Shown here one piece after another: positions 37,010 to 44,802 of a DNA stretch of 64,000 nt; position 1 is the stretch's first letter; each line of letters begins with the position of its first letter. Below the pieces are notes generated by a model, which saw nothing but the letters and a program-made list of their open reading frames with translations, made no database searches and had not been told where the DNA came from. The translations under genes and the position numbers were made by a program. This DNA is from Bacteroidales bacterium CF (GTDB lineage Bacteria > Bacteroidota > Bacteroidia > Bacteroidales > UBA932): NCBI GenBank assembly GCA_000473305.1, contig CP006772.1:1240001-1304000 (forward strand), in the 5' to 3' direction.

Positions 37010-38359
37010 TTATCTTTGATTTACATTAAGTTCCGCTTCATTTATCCAACTTTCGTCAATATTTAGAGAGCGGGCAATTTTAATAGCCTCTCTCGGTGCC
37101 TCGTTGCCCTCGGAGGCAACAAGTGAATAATCCATTTTCCCGTCACAATATCCTTTTACTCTTAATCTTTTACACTCTGCTTTGTCAATATTGTAATGAG
37201 TAGTTATAACTATGAAAGAATCTTTGTCCGACAATCTGCTCAGAAGCGATGAGACCAGTGCTGTTCCCTCTAAAGGGTTTGTCGTTCCTGCAGGTTCGTC
37301 AATAAGAGCCAAAATTCTCTTTCCTGCATTTAATGCTTTAATGACTTCGTCAATTTTAATCATTTCGGAGGCAAAAGATGAGAGTCCTTTTGAAATGTCC
37401 TGATAATCACCGGAAATCAAAAACACTTCATTTACGGCTGATATGGATGCAGATGTTGCCGGTATGCCAAATGAGAAGTGAAAAAGTATTTGGGACAATG
37501 CTAATGTCTTTAGAGTGACACTCTTCCCTCCCATATTTGCCCCGGTAATAAGTACCGGTTTGTAATTCCCTATTCCTATGTCGATTTTCTGAAAATCCCT
37601 TCCATCTTTAGATATGTTATCACTGACCTCCGGGTTGAAAAGTCCGATGAACGACAACTCTTTTTTTGAAATTTCAGGGAAAGTTAGGTTTAACTCTTTA
37701 ATTTGCAGAGATTTCGCAATAATTATATCAAGATTGGCAAGTGCAGAGAGAGAGTCTCTGATATTTTTAACATCCTCCATTAACTTATTGCACAACTCTT
37801 TTCTCACATTCTCCTCAATTAGAGATGCCTGAAAGTGCAACTCCTCATTAAAAATCTCTGCAGATTTTATCTCTTTCCTAATCTGAGAGAGCTCTACAGA
37901 GTATGATTCATATACATAGAACGAGCTTATCCTATGACCCTCCGGATCAAGTACGTTTAATACCGATGATAGATCACAAAGGTTTAAATAATCGACATTT
38001 AGACCTGTTTCTTTAAATATATGGTTAATATCTTCACAAATCAATGCAAGAGACTTTAACTCAAATAGTTCCACATCATCTAGTGTAACTCCTCTTTCCA
38101 ACCTTAAAACCGAACCTCTGATATCCCTGACAAGCGATAATTTATCCTTTATTCCATGGATTGTAAAGTGAAACTTCCCTTTTTCAACAAATTGTCTGTA
38201 AAAAGTAATAAGATTCTCATATTCCGCCTTTATATCCTTTACCGTAGAGGTAAAGGGAGTATCCATCAAAACCTGACGTGAGTATGATGAACTCAGAGAG
38301 AGCTTTTCAATTATATATCTGAATCCGGACTGAGAGTCCAAAAATGATTTAAGCTTCAT
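37010..38359 (-). CDS. MutS-like ATPase of the lysine operon
   Basis: A protein of 449 residues from ATG 38359 (451 from GTG 38365). The C-terminal half is a MutS-type ABC ATPase with Walker A ITGANMGGKSVTLKT, Walker B LALIDEPAGTTNPLEG and a His-containing switch ITTHYN. The N-terminal half is helical (MutS lever/clamp-like); the mismatch-binding domain of true MutS is absent and the protein is about half its length. It lies between the P-loop gene and kamD. From memory, similar genes sit in fusobacterial and clostridial lysine clusters (called kamC). A role in servicing the aminomutase rather than DNA repair is inferred. Confidence 0.8.
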   Translation of the reverse strand: MKLKSFLDSQSGFRYIIEKLSLSSSYSRQVLMDTPFTSTVKDIKAEYENLITFYRQFVEKGKFHFTIHGIKDKLSLVRDIRGSVLRLERGVTLDDVELFELKSLALICEDINHIFKETGLNVDYLNLCDLSSVLNVLDPEGHRISSFYVYESYSVELSQIRKEIKSAEIFNEELHFQASLIEENVRKELCNKLMEDVKNIRDSLSALANLDIIIAKSLQIKELNLTFPEISKKELSFIGLFNPEVSDNISKDGRDFQKIDIGIGNYKPVLITGANMGGKSVTLKTLALSQILFHFSFGIPATSASISAVNEVFLISGDYQDISKGLSSFASEMIKIDEVIKALNAGKRILALIDEPAGTTNPLEGTALVSSLLSRLSDKDSFIVITTHYNIDKAECKRLRVKGYCDGKMDYSLVASEGNEAPREAIKIARSLNIDESWINEAELNVNQR

Positions 38360-39371
38360 AACCACCTTTTATTATATCGTACACAGGAACCTTTATCTCG
38401 TTTTCTATTTCAGAGCACAATAAATTGGAGTTTAACACAGTGCCGTTAGGAGAGACCGGATTGACACATACAGCTATAAGATTGCTTCTTTGAAGGACTC
38501 TGATCTTTCCTCCCCTTCTTTTATAGTTGAAAAGTGTTCTGTGATCGGCAAAGATTTTAGTGAAATCTCTTACAATCAACTCAAAGTCATCGACATTTAT
38601 TCTGTTCATCAGAACCGTAAGGAATCTGTCTGTAAGTGCGCCGGAGATAAATATTGCCTCAACCGATTGTAATAGGTTGGTCTCTACACGTTCTATCTCT
38701 AAAGCGGAAGAAATCTCGAGATCAACCAACTCCTTGTCCTTGGTTATTCCCCAAATACCGGACTGGATACACTCAAGAGCAGCAACAATATTGTCTGCAG
38801 CAACAGGCAATCTAACAAGATCTACCAAGCGGCTGGTTTTTTGAACCAGATGGTTTATATTAAGTGAAAGAGCTGCGCCGGTAGTGAGGATCATTGCTTC
38901 GGAAACTGCCGGAGATGCAAGACTCATTCGGGAAAGAGCCCCGTCGATTATACAAAGTGGAAGCTTGTATTTTACTCTCATCTCTTCCATCCAGAGTCTT
39001 AAATCAGATGTTCCGGTGGGCCCTGCAAGCATAACCTTTCCACAGGCCAGCGTTCTGGCTGTAATAATCCTGCCCAGGGAGCCTGTTGAATCACTTATAC
39101 CGACAACCTCGGACAGGATTTTTCTTCGTTTATATAGTTTCTCGCTTGTGGCAAAATAAATCCCCTTCCTGAGAAAAATCTCAGGTTTTTTTGTGCCCGT
39201 AACAGAGTCTACCCGCTCTCCATCCAATCCTATAGAGGTCACGGCAATGTTAAGGTTGTCCGCCGGCAATCGCTTGATTATGTAGTTAAAACACTCGGTT
39301 TTTCCCGTGTTTTTTTCAAGACCGACTATCGACAGACTTCTGCATTTGAGGATTTCCTGTACAAACGGCAT
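38349..39371 (-). CDS. P-loop protein of the lysine operon, function unknown
   Basis: A 340-residue protein. The only clear motif is an N-terminal Walker A loop (IVGLEKNTGKTEC, residues about 16-28), followed by a segment with CGKVMLAGPTGTSDLRLWMEEM and LPLCIIDGALSRMS that could hold a Walker B Asp. I do not recognise a named enzyme family. From memory this position in other lysine fermentation clusters is occupied by a gene called kamB, also uncharacterised. It follows kamA by 7 bases and overlaps the MutS-like gene, so the two ATP-binding proteins are probably made together. Membrane segments and a signal peptide are absent. Confidence 0.75.
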   Translation of the reverse strand: MPFVQEILKCRSLSIVGLEKNTGKTECFNYIIKRLPADNLNIAVTSIGLDGERVDSVTGTKKPEIFLRKGIYFATSEKLYKRRKILSEVVGISDSTGSLGRIITARTLACGKVMLAGPTGTSDLRLWMEEMRVKYKLPLCIIDGALSRMSLASPAVSEAMILTTGAALSLNINHLVQKTSRLVDLVRLPVAADNIVAALECIQSGIWGITKDKELVDLEISSALEIERVETNLLQSVEAIFISGALTDRFLTVLMNRINVDDFELIVRDFTKIFADHRTLFNYKRRGGKIRVLQRSNLIAVCVNPVSPNGTVLNSNLLCSEIENEIKVPVYDIIKGGYEA

Positions 39372-39378
39372 CTTATAA

Positions 39379-40626
39379 TTAATGTTTGTGAGAGCGTTCC
39401 TTCCTTAAAAGATGTGCAGGCTCTATAGCCAATTTCTGTCCCTTAAGCAGAGCCGAAACTCCCTCTACAGCTTCATTTTTTTGACAATCAGGGCAATTAC
39501 AGTGATTTACATAATTGTCAGGTTCTGAATACGTTGTAATTACTCCTTCAAAATTCCTGAGAATAACCTTTCCGGGAGATTGAGATATAACGTAGTTCGG
39601 CATGACAGGTGTCTTTCCACCTCCGCCCGGAGCATCAACTACAAAAGTAGGTACAGCATATCCTGATGTATGTCCTCTGAGACCCTCAATGATTTCAATA
39701 CCTTTAGAGACAGGTGTCCTGAAGTGTTCTAATCCCATTGAAAGGTCACATTGATAAATATAGTATGGTCTGACTCTCATCTTGACCAGAAGATGAACCA
39801 GCCTCTTCATGATATTCACACAATCATTCACACCTCTGAGCAACACAGACTGGTTTCCTAGAGGAATGCCTGCATTGGCCATTCTCTCGCAAGCAGCGAT
39901 TGCCTCAGGTGTAACTTCATTGGGATGGTTGAAATGGGTATTCAGCCAAATAGGATGGTATTGCTTGAGCATATCAACCAGCTTGTCTGTAATCCTTTGT
40001 GGGCATACTACCGGTGTTCTGGAGCCTATTCTGATGATTTCAACATGAGGGATGGCTCTCAATTTTTTGATGATTGATTCCAACTTTGCATCAGAAACCA
40101 TAAGAGCATCACCTCCGGAGAGAAGAACGTCTCTTACTTGTGGAGTCCTGGCTATGTAATCAATTGCTCTGTCTATGTTATTTGCGGGAGATTCATCATC
40201 CTTCTGTCCGGCAAAACGCCTCCTTGTACAGTGTCTGCAATACATTGAGCACATGTCTGTTATTAAAAGAAGTACCCTGTCCGGATATCTGTGTGTCAAA
40301 CCAGGAACAGGAGAGTCTTCGTCCTCGTGGAGAGGATCCAATAAATCCGCTGCAGACTGATGTGTCTCAGATCCTGTTGGAATTGCTTGCTTCCTGATTG
40401 GACAATCCGGATTATCAGGATCTATCAAAGTCAGATAATAGGGTGTTATAGCCATCCTGAGCGTTGCAAGGGATTTTTTAACTCCCTCCTCCTCTTCTTC
40501 GGTCAGCTTAATGTATTTTTTTAGTTGTTCCAGGGTTTCAATCCTGTTTTTCACCTGCCATTTCCAGTCATTCCATTGTTCGTCTGAAACTTCAGGAAAC
40601 AATATTTTTCTTCTGTCAACTGCCAT
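39379..40626 (-). CDS. kamA: Lysine 2,3-aminomutase KamA
   Basis: A 415-residue radical SAM and PLP enzyme converting L-lysine to L-beta-lysine. The radical SAM motif CSMYCRHC has Cys126, Cys130 and Cys133. The PLP-lysine segment DAPGGGGKTPVMPNYV is near residue 335. A C-terminal zinc-binding cysteine cluster (CNCPDCQ) follows. Length and motifs match the authentic clostridial enzyme rather than the shorter EF-P-modifying EpmB. It is the first catalytic step of the pathway though sixth in gene order, 2 bases after the second kdd. Confidence 0.96.
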   Translation of the reverse strand: MAVDRRKILFPEVSDEQWNDWKWQVKNRIETLEQLKKYIKLTEEEEEGVKKSLATLRMAITPYYLTLIDPDNPDCPIRKQAIPTGSETHQSAADLLDPLHEDEDSPVPGLTHRYPDRVLLLITDMCSMYCRHCTRRRFAGQKDDESPANNIDRAIDYIARTPQVRDVLLSGGDALMVSDAKLESIIKKLRAIPHVEIIRIGSRTPVVCPQRITDKLVDMLKQYHPIWLNTHFNHPNEVTPEAIAACERMANAGIPLGNQSVLLRGVNDCVNIMKRLVHLLVKMRVRPYYIYQCDLSMGLEHFRTPVSKGIEIIEGLRGHTSGYAVPTFVVDAPGGGGKTPVMPNYVISQSPGKVILRNFEGVITTYSEPDNYVNHCNCPDCQKNEAVEGVSALLKGQKLAIEPAHLLRKERSHKH

Positions 40627-40628
40627 AA

Positions 40629-41663
40629 TTAGATATAAATTTTTTCAAATAAATCACGTATTGGTTTGGATTCTCTCAATATGTTGAGAGTAAGGTTGGC
40701 ATGTCCTTTGGCGTATCCATTGCCCACAATAAGGTTTATGTCTTTTCCAACACCTTCGGCTCCAAGGGCTGCTTTTGTAAAGCTGGTTGCCATTGAGAAG
40801 AAATAGACACAACCCTGTCCTTTTGTGACAAGAATTGATGTCATCTCTGTAGATGGAACGTTGACATTATTCACAGTCACGTCACAACCTCTGCCTCCGG
40901 TTATTTCCATCACCTTATTATAAACATCCATAACATTTGTTGCGTCTGCAACAATGACGTTAGTTGCAAGATTCATGTCAATAATCCTCTGGGCATTATC
41001 CTTAGAATACTCAACAACAATCACCTTTCCAGAAGGCCCGACATTCTGCATGGCCTGATAGCAACAAAGAATTCCGGATTTTCCGCCGCCACCGATGATA
41101 CATACAATATCTCCCTCAGTGACAAGGCGGTCAACCTGGGCCGGAGCCCCGGCAACATCCAACGCCGCCAATGCCAGTTTCTCGGGAATATCTTCAGGTA
41201 AGACTGCAAATAGGCCGCTTTCAAACAAAATAGCCTGAGCATCAACATCTACCTGATCTGAATCCGGAGAAAGATTTTTAATTGAGTTGAGCTTTAACGG
41301 AGTCAAGGATAGGGAGACAAGTGTTGCTATCTTGTCCCCTACCTTTAACCTATTTGCAGGAAATGCCATCCCAATCTCTTTTACTGTTCCAATCAGCATA
41401 CCTCCGGAACCGGTAACAGGATTTTGGAGTTTACCTCTCTCCTCAACAATAGAGACTATCATCTCTTTCATCTTTTCAGCATCTGAATTGCAAGCCTTCT
41501 TAATCTGAGTATATGAGGCAGAATCGATGTTAAGTGTAGTTACATCAATCAGAACCTCATTTTCATAAATAGACATGTTATTATCCAGCTTGTATGCCGG
41601 CTGAGGGAGAGTGCCAATGGGAGAGATCACTCTATGAGTGCCATATCTGCAAATTTTTGTCAT
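40629..41663 (-). CDS. kdd: 3,5-diaminohexanoate dehydrogenase, second copy
   Basis: A 344-residue homologue of Kdd, which oxidatively deaminates L-erythro-3,5-diaminohexanoate to 5-amino-3-oxohexanoate. Family blocks are present: YGTHRVISPIGTLPQP, NPVTGSGGML, DKIATLVSLSLTPL, ALDVAGAPAQ, the nucleotide loop CIIGGGGKSGILCCY and the C-terminal YFFSMATSFTKAALGAEGVG. It is clearly diverged from the copy just upstream: by eye, the regions between these blocks differ at many positions. Its nucleotide loop is GGGGKSG against GAGGKSG in the other copy. Whether both are catalytic cannot be told. Confidence 0.85.
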   Translation of the reverse strand: MTKICRYGTHRVISPIGTLPQPAYKLDNNMSIYENEVLIDVTTLNIDSASYTQIKKACNSDAEKMKEMIVSIVEERGKLQNPVTGSGGMLIGTVKEIGMAFPANRLKVGDKIATLVSLSLTPLKLNSIKNLSPDSDQVDVDAQAILFESGLFAVLPEDIPEKLALAALDVAGAPAQVDRLVTEGDIVCIIGGGGKSGILCCYQAMQNVGPSGKVIVVEYSKDNAQRIIDMNLATNVIVADATNVMDVYNKVMEITGGRGCDVTVNNVNVPSTEMTSILVTKGQGCVYFFSMATSFTKAALGAEGVGKDINLIVGNGYAKGHANLTLNILRESKPIRDLFEKIYI

Positions 41664-41672
41664 AGACTTATC

Positions 41673-42713
41673 TTATGCGTATAGTTCAGTAAAGACTTTC
41701 CTAAGTTTCTCGCTCTCTCTCAAAAGCTGCAGTGTGATTTCAGCGTGGCCTTTTGTATAGCCGTTTCCGACAATCATAGTAACGTCACTGCCAACACCTT
41801 CTGCTCCAAGAGCTGCTTTTGTGAAGCTTGTAGCCATTGAGAAGAAATAAACCACGCCTGTATCTTTTGTACAAAGAATAGATGTCATTTCAGTGTCAGT
41901 GATATTCACATTGTTGATTGTAACATCACACATCTGGCCATTTGTAAGCTCCTCTATCTTTTCAAGTATTGCCACAGGTTGTGTTGCATCACCTGAAAAT
42001 ACATAGTCGCAGAAACCAAGATCCTGGAGCCTCTTTGTGCTCTTCTCACTATGGCAGAGACCTATTACTTTACCTGTAACGCCGGCACGTTTCTTTGCCT
42101 CATAGCAGCATAACATACCTGACTTTCCGCCTGCTCCTATTATAAGAACAGTATCTCCGGGTTTCACTAGTTTTGCTGTCTGAGCAGGTGCACCAGCTAC
42201 GTCTAGAGCTGAAAGAGCAAGATTTTCAGGCATGTCAGCAGGTATTTTTGCATAAATTCCACTTTCGAAAAGAATAGCTTTTCCATCAATGTCAACCTGG
42301 TCAATATCAGGTCTAATATCTTTGATTTTGTCAATTCTGAGAGGTGTGAGTGAAAGAGATACAAGAGTAGCAATCTTATCACCTACTTTAAGATCTGTTT
42401 TGCCAATCAGCGCATCACCGATTTTTTCAACAACACCAAGAAGCATTCCGCCGGAACCTGTCACGGGATTTCTGTGTTTTCCCTGCTTTGCAACTATGCC
42501 TAACATTATCTCGGCAATCTTGGCTTTATCTCCTCCTGCCTGTTCCTCTATCTGAGTGAAACTTGCAGAGTCGATATTGAGAGTCTTTACGTCAATGAGG
42601 ATTTCATTGTCGTAGATCTCATCCATGTTGTTGTCAATCTTATTTGCCGGTTGTGGAAGTACTCCTTTTGGTTCAATTACTCTGTGAACTCCGTATTTGT
42701 TACCTTTTTTCAT
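41673..42713 (-). CDS. kdd: L-erythro-3,5-diaminohexanoate dehydrogenase
   Basis: A 346-residue NAD(P)-dependent dehydrogenase of the lysine fermentation pathway. It shows YGVHRVIEPKGVLPQP at the N-terminus, NPVTGSGGML, DKIATLVSLSLTPL, the cofactor loop IIGAGGKSGMLCCY and the conserved C-terminal YFFSMATSFTKAALGAEGVG block. It resembles the characterised fusobacterial and clostridial Kdd proteins as I remember them more closely than its neighbour does. It ends 9 bases before the second copy, in tandem and in the same orientation. Confidence 0.92.
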   Translation of the reverse strand: MKKGNKYGVHRVIEPKGVLPQPANKIDNNMDEIYDNEILIDVKTLNIDSASFTQIEEQAGGDKAKIAEIMLGIVAKQGKHRNPVTGSGGMLLGVVEKIGDALIGKTDLKVGDKIATLVSLSLTPLRIDKIKDIRPDIDQVDIDGKAILFESGIYAKIPADMPENLALSALDVAGAPAQTAKLVKPGDTVLIIGAGGKSGMLCCYEAKKRAGVTGKVIGLCHSEKSTKRLQDLGFCDYVFSGDATQPVAILEKIEELTNGQMCDVTINNVNITDTEMTSILCTKDTGVVYFFSMATSFTKAALGAEGVGSDVTMIVGNGYTKGHAEITLQLLRESEKLRKVFTELYA

Positions 42714-42739
42714 TTTTTTTATTTTTTAATTAAATCTTA

Positions 42740-43564
42740 CTATTTTGCTTTAATACCCAGAATTTCACGGGCTTCGGCCGGAGAAGCTATGTCTCTTCCA
42801 AGCTCCTTAGCCATTCTGACAACTTTTGCCACAAGTTCTCCGTTCGATTTTGCAAGAACACCCTTTGATAGGAAAACATTATCTTCAAATCCGACCCTGA
42901 CGTGGCCTCCGTCTATAATTGCAGCTGCTGCCAGCGGAAATTCATATCTTCCGACACCGGCAACAGTATATGTTGCGTCAGCAGGTATACTGCCACGAAG
43001 GAAAACGAAGTCTCTCAATTCACCGGAAATTCCGCCGTTTACTCCCATAACGAAGTCAAAATGCATAGGACTTTGGATAAAACCTTTTTTTCCAAGGCGT
43101 AATGCCATATCAATCATACTTTTGTCAAATACTTCAAGCTCAGGTTTGATCCCTCGCTCTATCATTTTAGTTCCGAAATATTTTATTGTGTTTTCAGTAT
43201 TTTCAAAAATATCATCACCACCGAAGTTAAGTGTCCCGCAATCCAGTGTTGCCATTTCAGGAATAAGCTCGGTAGGCTGAAGCCTTTCGTCATTTGTCAT
43301 ACCGACAGCACCGCCGGTTGATGGTTGAATTATAACATCAGGACACAATTTATATATTGCATCCATAACATCTTTGAATCGTTTCTTATCCTGAGTTGGT
43401 GTACCATCATCGTTGCGAACATGTAGATGGATAATACTTGCACCTGCATCATAAGCAGATTTTGCCTCTCTGGCGCACTCCTCAATTGTATACGGGACGG
43501 CAGGATTGTGCTCCTTGAGCACCTCTGCTCCGCATATAGCGGCTGTGATAATAAGCTTTGCCAT
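42740..43564 (-). CDS. kce: 3-keto-5-aminohexanoate cleavage enzyme Kce
   Basis: A 274-residue BKACE-family TIM-barrel enzyme that condenses 5-amino-3-oxohexanoate with acetyl-CoA to give acetoacetate and L-3-aminobutyryl-CoA. Metal-binding His residues appear in ASIIHLHVRND (His-x-His, about residues 46-48), and a conserved Glu lies near the C-terminus (GHVRVGFEDNVFLSKG, about residue 228). QPSTGGAVG and DCGTLNFG are further family blocks. It begins 7 bases after kal, and its co-location with kdd and kal supports this specificity within the broad BKACE family. Confidence 0.95.
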   Translation of the reverse strand: MAKLIITAAICGAEVLKEHNPAVPYTIEECAREAKSAYDAGASIIHLHVRNDDGTPTQDKKRFKDVMDAIYKLCPDVIIQPSTGGAVGMTNDERLQPTELIPEMATLDCGTLNFGGDDIFENTENTIKYFGTKMIERGIKPELEVFDKSMIDMALRLGKKGFIQSPMHFDFVMGVNGGISGELRDFVFLRGSIPADATYTVAGVGRYEFPLAAAAIIDGGHVRVGFEDNVFLSKGVLAKSNGELVAKVVRMAKELGRDIASPAEAREILGIKAK

Positions 43565-43571
43565 GTTTATG

Positions 43572-43958
43572 TTATTTTCTCTGACAAGATTTTGGTGTCA
43601 CACAAGTTCCTGATGCCTTGCATACTATAATAGGCTCTTCAAGAATATCCGCAGCAGATGGTGAAATGTCCGGCCTGGGGATGATTACCTTCTTTGCAAC
43701 AAACTCCATTTTTCTTGAGCTGTTTCCTACTGATGTAATCTCTCCTGTAGCCTCAATATAGTCACCTGCATAAACAGGGGCCATAAATTCTATGTTATCA
43801 TATGCTTTGAAAAGGCCTTCATCTCCATCTTGCTGAATCAAAAGCTCTGTTGCTACGTCACCGAATAGTTGAAGCATCTTTGCTCCATCCACTAAGTTTC
43901 CACCATAGTGGGCATCATGAGAACTCATTCTCATTCTTATCATTGCTTGTTTTGCCAT
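43572..43958 (-). CDS. kal: 3-aminobutyryl-CoA ammonia lyase Kal
   Basis: A 128-residue hotdog-fold enzyme eliminating ammonia from L-3-aminobutyryl-CoA to give crotonyl-CoA. [32 protein letters not shown] and the following [20 protein letters not shown] segment are typical of Kal. The ATG at 43958 was chosen because the N-terminus [12 protein letters not shown] matches the family length. An upstream in-frame start at 44018 would overlap the CoA-transferase gene and add a 20-residue extension unlike the family. It sits 13 bases after CoA-transferase subunit A. Confidence 0.92.
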   Translation of the reverse strand: MAKQAMIRMRMSSHDAHYGGNLVDGAKMLQLFGDVATELLIQQDGDEGLFKAYDNIEFMAPVYAGDYIEATGEITSVGNSSRKMEFVAKKVIIPRPDISPSAADILEEPIIVCKASGTCVTPKSCQRK

Positions 43959-43971
43959 AATTAAAATTATT

Positions 43972-44619
43972 TTATTTAGATATGATAAAGTCAATAAGAA
44001 TTGCCGGTGTGTGAGCATGCTCGGGTTCTATCCCACCACATTCAACAATTTGTTCAGGTTCTGCAATGACTAAATCGGCTGCCATTGCAACAATAGGATT
44101 GAAATTCTTCTTTGTTCCCTTATAATAGAGGTTACCCGCAGTGTCAGCGATAGATGCACCGATAATGGCAACATCCGCCTTTAGCGGTTTCTCAAGAAGA
44201 TAATCCTTGCCGTCAACATTGATAATCTGCTTGTTTTCTGCTACGACTGTACCCAGACCAGTTGATGTGAGTACTCCTCCTAAACCGGCACCATATGCAC
44301 GGATTCTCTCGATGAGAGTTCCCTGAGGGGAGAACTCAATCTCCATCTCACCTGAGTTCATAAGATCGATAGCCGCAGGATTAGAGCCAATATATGAAAC
44401 AATGAGTTTTTTAACCTGCTTGTTGGCTATTATTTTGCCCAGACCTTTATCGGCATATGCAGCATCATTGCATATCAGGGTAAGTTCTTTGACATCCTTT
44501 TCGGCCAGGGCTTCCATAAACTTATTTGGCCCTCCTTTGGTCAGGAATCCCCCAACCATGATTGTCATGCCGCTCTTTACCTTAGAGACGGCTTCTTCAA
44601 GATTGATTATTTTATTCAT
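43972..44619 (-). CDS. atoD: Butyryl-CoA:acetoacetate CoA-transferase, subunit A
   Basis: A 215-residue alpha subunit of a class I CoA-transferase. The CoA-binding loop [16 protein letters not shown] (about residues 23-38) and [21 protein letters not shown] are family hallmarks. It pairs with subunit B at 33975-34637. It is the first gene of the lysine operon, so its leader (44620-44800) carries the regulatory repeats described separately. Its ATG is at 44619. Confidence 0.93.
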   Translation of the reverse strand: MNKIINLEEAVSKVKSGMTIMVGGFLTKGGPNKFMEALAEKDVKELTLICNDAAYADKGLGKIIANKQVKKLIVSYIGSNPAAIDLMNSGEMEIEFSPQGTLIERIRAYGAGLGGVLTSTGLGTVVAENKQIINVDGKDYLLEKPLKADVAIIGASIADTAGNLYYKGTKKNFNPIVAMAADLVIAEPEQIVECGGIEPEHAHTPAILIDFIISK

Positions 44620-44728
44620 TATATAACAGGTTTTTAAGATATATGCTTCTTACTCTTTAAAATTAGCAATAAACCCCTAAAAACAATTCAACATGCACCT
44701 ATATTGCTAATTCATTAATTAACAAATA

Positions 44729-44747
44729 ATGCAACCATTTAGTTACA
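44729..44747 (-). promoter_or_regulatory. Operator-like repeat, proximal copy, upstream of the lysine operon
   Basis: The plus strand reads ATGCAACCATTTAGTTACA. Inside it TGCAAC and GTTACA form an inverted repeat of type TGYAAC-N6-GTTRCA. It lies about 110 bases upstream of the atoD ATG and is one of two tandem copies 21 bases apart (two helical turns). Confidence 0.6.
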
Positions 44748-44749
44748 GT

Positions 44750-44768
44750 ATGCAACACTTTGGTTACA
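44750..44768 (-). promoter_or_regulatory. Operator-like repeat, distal copy, upstream of the lysine operon
   Basis: The plus strand reads ATGCAACACTTTGGTTACA, identical to the proximal copy at 16 of 19 positions and also TGYAAC-N6-GTTRCA. The differences fall only in the spacer, as expected for a dimeric regulator site. The regulator is unknown. No typical TAnnTTTG element was found between these sites and the ATG. Confidence 0.6.
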
Positions 44769-44778
44769 TTTTGTGGCG

Positions 44779-44802
44779 AGCTTACTTATAAATAAGTAAG
44801 CT
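44779..44802. repeat. Palindrome at the 3' end of the acyltransferase gene
   Basis: AGCTTACTTA (44779-44788) and TAAGTAAGCT (44793-44802) form a perfect 10-bp stem with loop TAAA, covering the first two bases (plus-strand order) of the acyltransferase stop codon. There is no T tract on either side, so a classical terminator is doubtful, but it could end or stabilise the fadD-acyltransferase mRNA. Confidence 0.55.

Noticed and set aside
37010-38359. MutS mismatch repair protein
   Set aside because: Only the ATPase and helical parts are present, the mismatch-binding domain is missing, and the gene is embedded in a catabolic operon.
41021-41248. Open frame inside the second kdd gene
   Set aside because: It lies wholly within a well-supported gene in another frame and has no recognisable protein features.
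43959-44018. N-terminal extension of Kal
   Set aside because: It overlaps the CoA-transferase gene and gives a non-family leader; the ATG at 43958 fits the known length.
44620-44800. Riboswitch (lysine or cobalamin) upstream of the lysine operon
   Set aside because: The leader is short, and neither the lysine-box architecture nor a B12-box was recognisable.
44779-44802. Intrinsic terminator of the acyltransferase gene
   Set aside because: The stem is strong but AT-rich, and no T run follows in either direction; listed only as a palindrome.
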